Shown here piece after piece: positions 1-5,430 of a DNA stretch of 25,426 nt. The notes below the pieces were generated by a model. It had not been told where the DNA came from. It saw nothing but the letters and a program-made list of their open reading frames with translations, and made no database searches. The translations under genes were made by a program, and so were the position numbers. Position 1 is the stretch's first letter. Every line of letters begins with the position of its first letter. The DNA lies in the NCBI GenBank assembly GCA_934481375.1, contig CAKSPN010000004.1, forward strand, positions 1 through 25,426. The letters run 5' to 3'. Source of the stretch: an uncultured Clostridia bacterium (GTDB taxonomy: Bacteria > Bacillota > Clostridia > UBA1381).

Positions 1-74
1 GAACACGGAAGTTAAGCTCCTTAACGTCGATGGTACTTGGTGGGCGACTGCCCGGGAGAGTAGAAAGTTGCCGG
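1..74 (+). rRNA. 5S ribosomal RNA, 3' part (5' end outside window)
   Basis: The first bases match the conserved 3' two thirds of bacterial 5S rRNA: the GAACACGGAAGTTAAGC element, the GGTACTTGG/TGGGCGACTGCC segment, and the closing GGGAGAGTAGAAAGTTGCCGG region. The 5' end lies before the window. It is followed at once by a hairpin and two tRNAs, as expected for the end of an rRNA operon. The exact 3' end near base 74 is inferred from homology. Confidence 0.93.
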
Positions 75-76
75 AA

Positions 77-106
77 CATTATCCCAACCGTAAGATTGGG
101 ATAATG
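77..106 (+). terminator. Hairpin after 5S rRNA
   Basis: An 11-bp perfect inverted repeat (77-87 with 96-106) with an 8-base loop follows the 5S rRNA and is trailed by CTCTTTA. The U-run is poor, so it may act as a processing stem between 5S and tRNA rather than an efficient terminator. Confidence 0.55.
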
Positions 107-114
107 CTCTTTAC

Positions 115-189
115 GGCCCGTTGGTCAAGAGGTTAAGACACGGCCCTTTCACGGCTGTAACGCGAGTTCGATTCTCGCACGGGTCACCA
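115..189 (+). tRNA. tRNA-Glu (TTC anticodon)
   Basis: The full cloverleaf can be drawn. The 7-bp acceptor stem is 115-121 with 179-185 (one G-U pair). The anticodon stem is 141-145 with 153-157, and its loop holds TTC at 148-150. The T arm carries GTTCGATTC, and 3' CCA is encoded at 187-189. It sits 41 bases after the 5S rRNA, so it is probably part of the rRNA operon transcript. Confidence 0.96.
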
Positions 190-197
190 AAAAATTG

Positions 198-223
198 AAC
201 AGCCTTTCGAGCGAAAGGCTGTT
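198..223 (+). terminator. Hairpin between the two tRNA genes
   Basis: An 11-bp perfect stem (198-208 with 213-223) with a 4-base loop lies between tRNA-Glu and the next tRNA. There is no real U-tract after it. A processing element or weak terminator is as likely as full termination. Confidence 0.45.
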
Positions 224-233
224 TGATATATAC

Positions 234-310
234 GGGCCATTAGCTCAGTTGGTTAGAGCATCCGGCTCATAACCGGACGGTCTGGGGTTCGAGTCCCTGA
301 TGGCCCACCA
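234..310 (+). tRNA. tRNA with CAT anticodon (elongator Met or lysidine-type Ile2)
   Basis: A complete 77-base cloverleaf. The acceptor stem is 234-240 with 300-306, the anticodon stem 261-265 with 273-277, and CAT is at 268-270. The T loop is GGTTCGAGTCC and CCA is encoded at 308-310. The paired first base and the absence of three G-C pairs in the anticodon stem argue against initiator tRNA. The loop CTCATAA and the TTAGCTCAGTTGGTTAGAGCA body also occur in Ile2 tRNAs, whose C34 becomes lysidine. Met versus Ile2 therefore cannot be settled by eye. Confidence 0.9.
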
Positions 311-340
311 AAATCCGCATACGTTAGTGTGCGGATTTTT
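311..340 (+). terminator. Intrinsic terminator of the rRNA/tRNA operon
   Basis: The stem 311-322 with 327-338 is nearly perfect (one G-U pair), closes on a GTTA loop, and ends in a five-T run. It begins one base after the CCA of the second tRNA, so it is the natural end of the rRNA-tRNA transcript. Confidence 0.85.
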
Positions 341-364
341 ACGTATTACCTATTCACTCTTCCC

Positions 365-445
365 TTTTCACTAAAGTTTGTCGATTTTTTGGAAAGTAAT
401 AGTGAAAAATGAAGAAGTATGGTGCAAACTCGCAGGGCGAGTTTG
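365..445. repeat. Nested inverted repeats upstream of the four-helix-bundle pseudogene
   Basis: Two palindromes lie just before the pseudogene at 466: an 8-bp outer pair (365-372 with 401-408, TTTTCACT/AGTGAAAA), then a 9-bp hairpin with a 3-base loop (425-433 with 437-445, core CAAACTCGC). The TCACT/AGTGA motifs recur in tandem-like fashion on both sides (for example at 353-359). This could be a small repeat element or a leader structure; no family is recognised. Confidence 0.4.
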
Positions 446-465
446 TATTAAAAATTGGAGAAGTT

Positions 466-810
466 ATGGATAGTCCATTAATTTTAAAATCAAAACAATT
501 TGCATTAGATATAATCAAGGTTTGTAATTCTGTGAAAAGAGAGAAAAAAGAAAGCATATTGACGAATTAGCTTATTCGCAGCGGAACAAGTATAGGTGCG
601 AATATCAGAGAAGCATTTTACGGACATGGGAGAAATGATTTTATTGCAAAATTGCAAATAGCATTAAAAGAGTGTTCGGAAAGCGAGTATTGGCTGGAAT
701 TGCTTATAGAAAGTGGATATTATGAAGACAGGGCAATTCTTGCCAAATGCACAGAAATAAAGAAAATACTAATTGCGTCAATCAATACAGCAAAGAAAAA
801 TCAAAATTAA
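466..810 (+). pseudogene. Four-helix-bundle protein (23S rRNA IVS-encoded / S23 family), broken by amber stop
   Basis: Reading from ATG 466 (GGAG six bases upstream) gives MDSPLILKSKQFALDI and 34 codons, then TAG at 568-570. The same frame continues as LIRSGTSIGANIREAFYGHG to TAA 808-810, so the full frame would be 114 codons. The parts match the beginning (MDSP..) and the signature LLRSGTSIGANI..E of the small four-helix-bundle family first known from 23S rRNA intervening sequences and also found as stand-alone genes. In relatives the residue before LLRSGTSIG is usually Gln, so one CAG-to-TAG change explains the break. The rest of the frame is intact, so the mutation looks recent. Its place just downstream of an rRNA operon suits the family. 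Function is unknown; family members often pack as oligomers. Confidence 0.8.
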
Positions 811-912
811 AATATGTAATTTTTATCTTTGATAAAAATGCATGCTCTATTTTCGCATACTTGTGTTATGAGAGAAAGCTTTGTGTCGCAGCAAGAGGAG
901 TTGTGCATTTTT

Positions 913-939
913 GTGCGCAGCAGAAGCTGCGCACTTTTT
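913..939 (+). terminator. Intrinsic terminator downstream of the four-helix-bundle pseudogene
   Basis: A 9-bp GC-rich perfect stem (913-921 with 926-934, core GTGCGCAGC) with an AGAA loop is followed by five T and AATTATT. It lies about 100 bases after the pseudogene stop. Bases 811-912 hold no gene or motif that I recognise. Confidence 0.75.
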
Positions 940-1029
940 AATTATTGGACTTGTAAAGCAAAGACAATTTTTTTAAAAATATTAGATGCTATTAAAAATA
1001 AATAATTTCCGACAGAAAGGATATACGAT

Positions 1030-1245
1030 ATGAATAATACACAAAAAAAGCATAATAGGGTTGACGAGCTGAAATTGGATATTGAGCAATTATGCGATGA
1101 AGAATAAGACTACCTTGACAGTATTCCCGAAAACCTGCAAGGCGGCGAACGTTATGAAAAAGCCGAGGAGGCAGTTTCAGCATTGGAGTATGCTATCGGC
1201 AATCTTGATGATGCAACGGACAGCATTGATATTGCTATCGAATAA
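1030..1245 (+). pseudogene. Small acidic helical protein, broken by ochre stop
   Basis: From ATG 1030 (AGAAAGG upstream at 1014-1020) the frame reads MNNTQKKHNRVDELKLDIEQ.. for 25 codons and meets TAA at 1105-1107. The frame then continues cleanly (DYLDSIPENLQGGERYEKAE ..) to TAA 1243-1245, for 71 codons in all. The sequence resembles a family of small, highly helical proteins common in accessory DNA of gut Firmicutes, with a central E-E-Q-(D/E)-x-(Y/F)-x-x-(I/L)-P-E-(N/S)-L-Q segment followed by alternating acidic helices. In that family the stop position is usually Gln, so CAA-to-TAA is the likely lesion. The family assignment is from memory and is moderate. Function is unknown. Confidence 0.6.
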
Positions 1246-1249
1246 ATGC

Positions 1250-1320
1250 AAAAATAACGGGCAGCAGGAATAACCCCCCACTGCCCGTTATTTAGATGAA
1301 AATTATTTAAAAATAGGTGC
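1250..1320 (-). ncRNA. Candidate short RNA from an orphan consensus promoter
   Basis: The minus-strand promoter at 1327-1355 would start transcription near base 1320. About 30 bases later comes a 13-bp perfect stem (1281-1293 with 1252-1264) followed on the minus strand by TTTTTGC. This predicts an RNA of roughly 70 nt with no open reading frame. If termination leaks, the transcript would run antisense to the broken gene at 1030-1245. Inferred from promoter and terminator only; there is no known RNA family match. Confidence 0.35.
1252..1293. terminator. Bidirectional intrinsic terminator
   Basis: A 13-bp perfect inverted repeat (1252-1264 with 1281-1293, core AATAACGGGCAG) surrounds a 16-base loop. 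On the plus strand it follows the pseudogene at 1245. On the minus strand it is followed by a longer T-run and would stop transcripts coming from the 1327-1355 promoter or from the marR gene. Confidence 0.75.
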
Positions 1321-1326
1321 AATTAC

Positions 1327-1355
1327 ATTATACCACCCTATTTTTGTGTTGTCAA
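1327..1355 (-). promoter_or_regulatory. Orphan sigma-A promoter, minus strand
   Basis: On the minus strand TTGACA (1350-1355) and TATAAT (1327-1332) are both perfect consensus, with a 17-bp spacer (1333-1349). The promoter lies downstream of the marR stop and points away from it toward the hairpin at 1252-1293; no gene lies in front of it. It is flanked by an 8-bp inverted repeat GGTGCAAT (1316-1323) and ATTGCACC (1372-1379), which could be an operator pair. Confidence 0.6.
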
Positions 1356-1387
1356 CGGATTTTGAGTGCAGATTGCACCGATTATTC

Positions 1388-1825
1388 TTATAATTTTTCG
1401 GTTTCTTCCTGAAGATAGGCATTTAATTTGCCTGCAGTTTCCAAATAAGCACGAAGTTCTTCCTCGGAGAGTCTGCCATAGGCATTTTCTTCTGCGGTTT
1501 TCAGATGTTGGGTTGTCCGCTCGACCAGTTCCAGACCTTTCGGTGTCAGATGTATCTTTTTATGATTTCGTGTGCCGGGAATGGGGATTAATTCTACAAA
1601 ACCGCCCTTTGCAAGACCCGATATTGCCGTGTTGATTGTTTGCTTTGTGTGAAAACTTTGACGGCATAAGTCCTGTTGCGTCTGATTCTCATCAAATTCG
1701 GAAATATAGTACAGAACCCACAGGGTCATAACCGGCAGTCCGTATTTGGCGGCTACGGCATGATATATGGACTCCTGTTCTTTTCGTTCACGTTCAATCA
1801 AACGGATTATTTCTCGTATATTCAT
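1388..1825 (-). CDS. MarR family transcriptional regulator
   Basis: 145 aa, the usual MarR size. It starts MNIREIIRLIERERKEQESI, with a helical N-terminus. The winged helix-turn-helix covers roughly residues 40-105, with the recognition region QQDLCRQSFHTKQTINTAI and the wing around RNHKKIHLTPKGLELV. A C-terminal helix pair for dimerisation follows. The start is set by GGAGG seven bases before ATG 1825. It lies 12 bases after the MATE stop on the same strand, so it is the second gene of a two-gene operon. MarR proteins commonly repress a neighbouring efflux pump and themselves and are released by small molecules. The two matching palindromes over the operon promoter (3174-3221) are the likely binding sites (inference). 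Confidence 0.9.
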   Translation of the reverse strand: MNIREIIRLIERERKEQESIYHAVAAKYGLPVMTLWVLYYISEFDENQTQQDLCRQSFHTKQTINTAISGLAKGGFVELIPIPGTRNHKKIHLTPKGLELVERTTQHLKTAEENAYGRLSEEELRAYLETAGKLNAYLQEETEKL

Positions 1826-1837
1826 TGTATACCTCCA

Positions 1838-3148
1838 TTATTTATAAATTATGCCGTTTCTCTCGGATATTTTTTGCAGTACAACAGCAATCACCATACA
1901 GATACATTCCGATACGGTCACGGTGTACCACACAAACTCGTAACCGAAGATAAGCGGAAGAAAGTTGATGCATATAAAGTTAAACACAATACTTCTGCAC
2001 ACGTTAACAGGTATTGCATACCGTGTCCGTTTCGTGGAAAACAGGTAGGCGGCGATGACTGCGGTAGAGGCGGCGAATACATAATTCAAGCAGTATTTCG
2101 GAAGTGCGTTGCAGACAATCGGAACCGATGCGGCGTCCGCACCAAAAAATGCACACAGCGGTTTTCCGACAAAGAAAGTCAGCAGAAAAATACCCGTTCC
2201 GCCTGCCAAAGCCATAATTTGTCCGCTTCTGAAGTAGAACTTCAGGCTCTTGTCGTCTTTTGCGCCGTAACTTGCTCCGTACAGCGGCTGTAATCCGGTT
2301 GCAAGTCCCCACATAAGCGAAGAAAACAGCGAACTTGCATATGTAATTACGGAATATGCATTGACAGCCACATTGCCGAGGTGATTAATAAGCATATTAT
2401 TCATAGAAAAAGCAATAACCGGGTTTGCAAACTGAGAAATCATTTCAGGCAGTCCGCGGAGCATTATTTTTCGATACAGGGAGAACTGCGGCTTGAACTT
2501 TTGCACTCTGAGCTGTCCTTTTTTCAATATGTAGTGGAACAGCACCACGATGAAACCGAGCAGATTGGCAACACCGGTTGCGATAGCCGCACCGGCAACG
2601 CCTTTTTGCAGCGGATACACCATAAGCCAGTCGCCGAAAATATTAGCAATCATACAGGTGAACGACATAATAAGTCCGAGTCTCGGATTTACGTCGTTTC
2701 TTGCAAAGGAATTCAGGCACGGTCCGAGCGTGGAAGTAATCAAGAATACAGAGAACCAGAATACATAATCCGAAACCATTTGCAAATATGTTTCATTCGC
2801 CCCAAGCAGAAGTGCAATTTTTTCGGACATTAACATTCCTGCCACGCTGATGAGCGAAAAGACGGTGATGTTTGCAGAGAGTGCGTGCATAAACGCCCGA
2901 TTTGCGCCTTCTGCGTCCCCACGTCCGAAACGGACGAAAGCAACGGTAACACCGCCGATATTGAACAGCGTGGACAAAGCCCAGATCAGATTTACGAACG
3001 GCATTGCAATGCTGACCGCACCGAGCGCATCTGCGCCGACGCCGTTTCCGACAAACATTCCGTCCACAATGGTAAGAATAAAAAAGCTGAGATTGCCGAT
3101 CATGGCGGGAACGATATATTTTCGCAGATTTTTTCTCTGTTTTGTCAT
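1838..3148 (-). CDS. MATE family multidrug/toxin efflux transporter
   Basis: 436 aa, hydrophobic throughout, with about 12 predicted membrane segments in two repeated halves, typical of MATE (multidrug and toxic compound extrusion) proteins. Characteristic segments include the N-terminal PAMIGNLSFFILTIVDGMFV, the FARNDVNPRLGL loop after helix 4, and GLATGLQPLYGASYGAKDD in the second half. It starts at ATG 3148, preceded by GGAGGAT, about 45 bases downstream of the predicted transcription start. MATE pumps use a Na+ or H+ gradient to export cationic drugs or metabolites; the substrate cannot be read from sequence. It is co-transcribed with the downstream MarR regulator, so expression is probably substrate-induced. 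Confidence 0.93.
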   Translation of the reverse strand: MTKQRKNLRKYIVPAMIGNLSFFILTIVDGMFVGNGVGADALGAVSIAMPFVNLIWALSTLFNIGGVTVAFVRFGRGDAEGANRAFMHALSANITVFSLISVAGMLMSEKIALLLGANETYLQMVSDYVFWFSVFLITSTLGPCLNSFARNDVNPRLGLIMSFTCMIANIFGDWLMVYPLQKGVAGAAIATGVANLLGFIVVLFHYILKKGQLRVQKFKPQFSLYRKIMLRGLPEMISQFANPVIAFSMNNMLINHLGNVAVNAYSVITYASSLFSSLMWGLATGLQPLYGASYGAKDDKSLKFYFRSGQIMALAGGTGIFLLTFFVGKPLCAFFGADAASVPIVCNALPKYCLNYVFAASTAVIAAYLFSTKRTRYAIPVNVCRSIVFNFICINFLPLIFGYEFVWYTVTVSECICMVIAVVLQKISERNGIIYK

Positions 3149-3173
3149 TGTAAAATCCTCCGTAATAAAGCGT

Positions 3174-3193
3174 TGAGTCCGAAACAGGACTCA
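3174..3193. promoter_or_regulatory. MarR-type operator 2 (start-site proximal)
   Basis: The perfect inverted repeat TGAGTCC-GAAACA-GGACTCA, with 7-bp arms, covers the predicted transcription start of the MATE-marR operon. Its 16-bp core (3176-3191) matches operator 1 in both outer arms, and the two centres are exactly 30 bp apart, about three helical turns. Assignment to the adjacent MarR is inference. Confidence 0.65.
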
Positions 3194-3200
3194 TTTCTTT

Positions 3201-3229
3201 ATTATAGTCCGTTTTCGGACTCTTGTCAA
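3201..3229 (-). promoter_or_regulatory. Promoter of the MATE-marR operon
   Basis: On the minus strand TTGACA (3224-3229) and TATAAT (3201-3206) are perfect sigma-A consensus boxes separated by 17 bp (3207-3223). Such a strong unregulated promoter would be costly for an efflux pump, which fits the repressor sites that overlap it. Confidence 0.88.
3206..3221. promoter_or_regulatory. MarR-type operator 1 (in the promoter spacer)
   Basis: The perfect 16-bp palindrome AGTCCG-TTTT-CGGACT fills almost the whole spacer between -35 and -10 of the MATE-marR promoter. A dimer bound here would block RNA polymerase. It shares AGTCC..GGACT with operator 2. Confidence 0.7.
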
Positions 3230-3282
3230 GGCGGAGGTGTAAAATTATTAACGTATTGCATACGAAAAATCACGTACATACA

Positions 3283-3363
3283 CGGCAGGAGCGAGTGGGC
3301 GCAATGCGGTGGGGAGTGTGTTTGTGTAGGGGTGAGGGACGATGAAGGCATCGTCCCCTACCG
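3283..3363. repeat. Long direct repeat, copy 1
   Basis: An 81-bp unit beginning CGGCAGGAGCGAGTGGGCGC and ending CATCGTCCCCTACCG. It is repeated almost exactly at 3399-3481, with a 35-bp spacer. The unit contains a 9-bp palindrome GGGACGATG-aagg-CATCGTCCC of the same type as the other short intergenic repeats in the window. Both copies read through weakly as ORFs on both strands, but no genuine gene is visible. Confidence 0.85.
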
Positions 3364-3398
3364 TGGGGTGCGGGCGTATCAAAAATTGTGGGGATTTT

Positions 3399-3481
3399 CG
3401 GCAGGAGCGAGTGGGCGCAATGCGGTGTGGGGAGTGTGTTTGTGTAGGGGTGAGGGACGATGAAGGCATCGTCCCCTACCG
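3399..3481. repeat. Long direct repeat, copy 2
   Basis: An 83-bp copy of the unit at 3283-3363, differing mainly by a 2-base TG insertion in the GCGGTG run. It carries the same internal palindrome GGGACGATG/CATCGTCCC. Near-identity suggests recent duplication or gene conversion. Confidence 0.85.
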
Positions 3482-3510
3482 CATGATTGTAATCGTTGTA
3501 AACGCACCTG

Positions 3511-3535
3511 TAGGGGTCGATGCCCACATCGACCC
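3511..3535. repeat. Short palindromic repeat, GTCGATG type
   Basis: TAGGGGTCGATGCCCACATCGACCC: 9-bp arms (3514-3522 with 3527-3535) around CCCA. The same unit occurs at 15625-15646 and 15677-15702, with a variant at 16561-16582. All copies are intergenic. Confidence 0.85.
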
Positions 3536-3564
3536 AAAACGTTATCCTAAGCGGTGAGCGTTTT

Positions 3565-3590
3565 CGGCAGGAGCAAGCCCCTGCCCTACG
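3565..3590. repeat. Short palindromic repeat, GGCAGG type
   Basis: CGGCAGGAGCAAGCCCCTGC and its flank: inverted arms GGCAGG (3566-3571) and CCTGCC (3580-3585), followed by CTACGG. Further copies lie at 17428-17448 and 19151-19176, all in the same orientation. Confidence 0.8.
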
Positions 3591-3679
3591 GTGTGGGGCT
3601 TTTCTATGCAACAAAATGTGCTTTGGCACATTTTGCGCTGCTTGTTTTTGTGTCGAAACAACAAATTTAAAAAAAGGTA

Positions 3680-3708
3680 TTGACAATTCAAAAATCGAAA
3701 TGTATAAT
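3680..3708 (+). promoter_or_regulatory. Promoter of the pyrimidine degradation operon
   Basis: TTGACA (3680-3685) and TATAAT (3703-3708) are perfect consensus boxes with a 17-bp spacer. Transcription should start near 3715, about 100 bases upstream of the first gene at 3814. A terminator hairpin stands between, so a strong constitutive start is probably controlled at elongation. Confidence 0.88.
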
Positions 3709-3732
3709 TAAGCCATAATAATTCTTATACGG

Positions 3733-3785
3733 AAAAGCGACAGGCAAAGGCGTCTTTCAAAGATGTTTCTGCCTGCCGCTTTTTT
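3733..3785 (+). terminator. Leader terminator / attenuator before the ABC transporter genes
   Basis: Stem 3733-3746 pairs with 3770-3783 through 14 positions with a single A-C mismatch (outer AAAAGCG/CGCTTTT, inner CAGGCA/TGCCTG). A further stem inside covers roughly 3751-3768. Six T (3780-3785) follow. The hairpin starts only about 18 bases after the predicted transcription start and ends 28 bases before ATG 3814, so it lies in the 5' leader. No TPP, purine or T-box consensus is visible. What relieves termination is unknown; a small ligand-binding fold, an RNA-binding protein or a separate small RNA are all possible. Confidence 0.75.
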
Positions 3786-3813
3786 ATTTTATATCGAAAA
3801 GGAAGTGTTACAT

Positions 3814-4593
3814 ATGGCAGCGATCAATAATACGGAAATCATGCTTAAAGATATAGGAATGGTCTACCGCACAAACGACGGCAGAGATGTAACGGCTCTC
3901 ACGGGCGTTACACTCGACATTGAAAAGGGCGAATTCGTTTCACTGGTAGGACCGTCGGGCTGCGGCAAGACAACACTCTTAAGAATTATTGCCGATTTGC
4001 TCACTCCGTCGTCGGGGGATATAAAAATATCGGGCGAGAGTCCTCACGACGCAAGGCTTAAGCGAAAATACGGAATAGTATTCCAGAGCGCAGTGCTTTA
4101 CGAATGGCGGACGGTTAAGAAAAACATTATGCTTCCGCTTGAAATAATGCATGTTCCGCAAAAAGAGCAGAACGAGCGTGCGGAGAAAATGCTTGAACTT
4201 GTCGGACTTACCGAATTTGCAAATCATTATCCGCATCAGCTTTCGGGCGGTATGCAGCAGAGAGTGGGCATAGCGAGAGCGCTTGCCATTCAGCCGGAAA
4301 TACTTCTTATGGACGAGCCGTTTTCGGCGCTTGATGAGTTCACACGTGAAAAACTTCACGTTGACCTGCTTAAGATTTGGAGAAAGACAAACAAAACAAT
4401 CGTGTTTGTCACACATAATATTCAGGAATCGGTTTTCCTGTCCGATAAGGTATGCGTGCTTTCGCCGCATCCGGGCAGACTATCGGCGGTGGTCGATATA
4501 GATTTACCCCGACCCCGTACAATGGAAATGAAAAATACGCCCGAATTTACGGAGCTTGTGGCAAAGGTAAGAAACAGCTTTGAGGGCGTATAA
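3814..4593 (+). CDS. ABC transporter ATP-binding protein (nitrate/sulfonate/pyrimidine-type importer)
   Basis: 259 aa from ATG 3814, chosen because AAGGAAG lies nine bases upstream; longer in-frame starts overlap the leader terminator. Motifs in order: Walker A GPSGCGKTT (46-54), Q-loop Q91, signature LSGGMQQR (143-150), Walker B LLMDEP (164-169) and H-loop H201. The sequence matches the ATPases paired with NMT1/THI5, SsuB/TauB-type importers. It energises uptake together with the two permeases and the lipoprotein downstream. Given the catabolic genes in the same operon the cargo is probably uracil, thymine, dihydropyrimidine or a related ring (inference). It is followed by permease 1 after 16 bases. 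Confidence 0.93.
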   Translation: MAAINNTEIMLKDIGMVYRTNDGRDVTALTGVTLDIEKGEFVSLVGPSGCGKTTLLRIIADLLTPSSGDIKISGESPHDARLKRKYGIVFQSAVLYEWRTVKKNIMLPLEIMHVPQKEQNERAEKMLELVGLTEFANHYPHQLSGGMQQRVGIARALAIQPEILLMDEPFSALDEFTREKLHVDLLKIWRKTNKTIVFVTHNIQESVFLSDKVCVLSPHPGRLSAVVDIDLPRPRTMEMKNTPEFTELVAKVRNSFEGV

Positions 4594-4609
4594 TCCGGAG
4601 GTGAAAATT

Positions 4610-5425
4610 ATGAAAAAGCTTGCCGATAAAAAATATTTTATGACAATCGTATGGATTGTGCTTATCATAGCAATCTGGGAGCTGTTCGCATTTATTGTCG
4701 GCGCAACAAAGCGGACGCCCGAAAACATACTGCCGCATCTTTCGGGGATAATCGGTTCGGTTGTAAGCGGCAAAACAATCAACGGAGGTCAGACCGCAAT
4801 TCAGATGGTTATGACAAATGCGGCGGCGACGCTGTCCCGTGCGGGTATCGGCTATGTAATAGGAATTATATGCGGTTTCGTGCTTGCATTGCTCATGAGT
4901 TTGTGGAAGCCGATTGAAAAGATAGCGTTTCCGTACCTTATGCTGATACAGATGATACCGATTTTGGGTATGGCGCCGATTATAAACGCACTTACCGGCG
5001 ACATAACCGCAAGCCGTGTGGTAATAGCAGCCATACTTACATTTTATCCGGTTGCGACAAACACATTGGCAGGTTTCAAATCGGTAAGCCGTGAAAAGCA
5101 CGAACTGATGTACTCATATGCGGCGAACAAATTTCAGATATACATAAAAACGATGATACCGGCGTGCGTTCCGTATTTCTTCACAGGCTTGAAGATTTCG
5201 GCGCCTATGGCAATAACCGCATCAATCCTGGTCGATACGCTTCAGGGCGGAATAGGACTCGGGTGCTTGCTTTCGCAGGCATTAAAGGGCGCAATGACAA
5301 GATACGTTTTCTGGCAGATAGTATTTTTCAGCGCAATAATCGGAATATTAAGCTTCTCGGTAATGGGACTTCTGGAATATGTGTTATGTCCGTATAAACG
5401 GAGCGGAAAATCCGCAAAGGGGTGA
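4610..5425 (+). CDS. ABC transporter permease (BPD_transp_1 type)
   Basis: 271 aa starting at ATG 4610, preceded by GGAGGTG. An upstream TTG would place the start inside the ATPase gene and lacks such a site. About six membrane helices are visible, beginning YFMTIVWIVLIIAIWELFAF. The cytoplasmic coupling loop that contacts the ATPase lies near residues 170-200 (SYAANKFQIYIKTMIPACVP, a degenerate EAA loop). It forms a heterodimeric channel with the next gene. The family is that of importers served by NMT1/THI5-like receptors. Confidence 0.92.
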   Translation: MKKLADKKYFMTIVWIVLIIAIWELFAFIVGATKRTPENILPHLSGIIGSVVSGKTINGGQTAIQMVMTNAAATLSRAGIGYVIGIICGFVLALLMSLWKPIEKIAFPYLMLIQMIPILGMAPIINALTGDITASRVVIAAILTFYPVATNTLAGFKSVSREKHELMYSYAANKFQIYIKTMIPACVPYFFTGLKISAPMAITASILVDTLQGGIGLGCLLSQALKGAMTRYVFWQIVFFSAIIGILSFSVMGLLEYVLCPYKRSGKSAKG

Positions 5426-5430
5426 TTTGA

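Noticed and set aside
354..557. 67-aa minus-strand ORF over the four-helix-bundle gene
   Set aside because: It lies opposite the conserved frame at 466-810, has no ribosome-binding site, and matches no family.
1676..2293. 205-aa plus-strand ORF opposite the MATE gene
   Set aside because: Antisense shadow of a clear membrane transporter gene; no ribosome-binding site or recognisable family.
3283..3481. Possible CRISPR array
   Set aside because: Only two units of over 80 bp with one spacer, containing internal palindromes found elsewhere singly; no cas genes.
3248..3711. Several overlapping ORFs on both strands (60-190 aa) in the repeat-rich spacer
   Set aside because: They arise from reading through the long direct repeat and palindromes; the peptides repeat the same low-complexity segments, have no good ribosome-binding site, and occur on both strands at once.
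3709..3813. TPP riboswitch before an NMT1/THI5-type transporter
   Set aside because: No CTGAGA, GAACCTGAT or other thi-box conserved segments; the leader is too short, and downstream genes are pyrimidine rather than thiamine genes.
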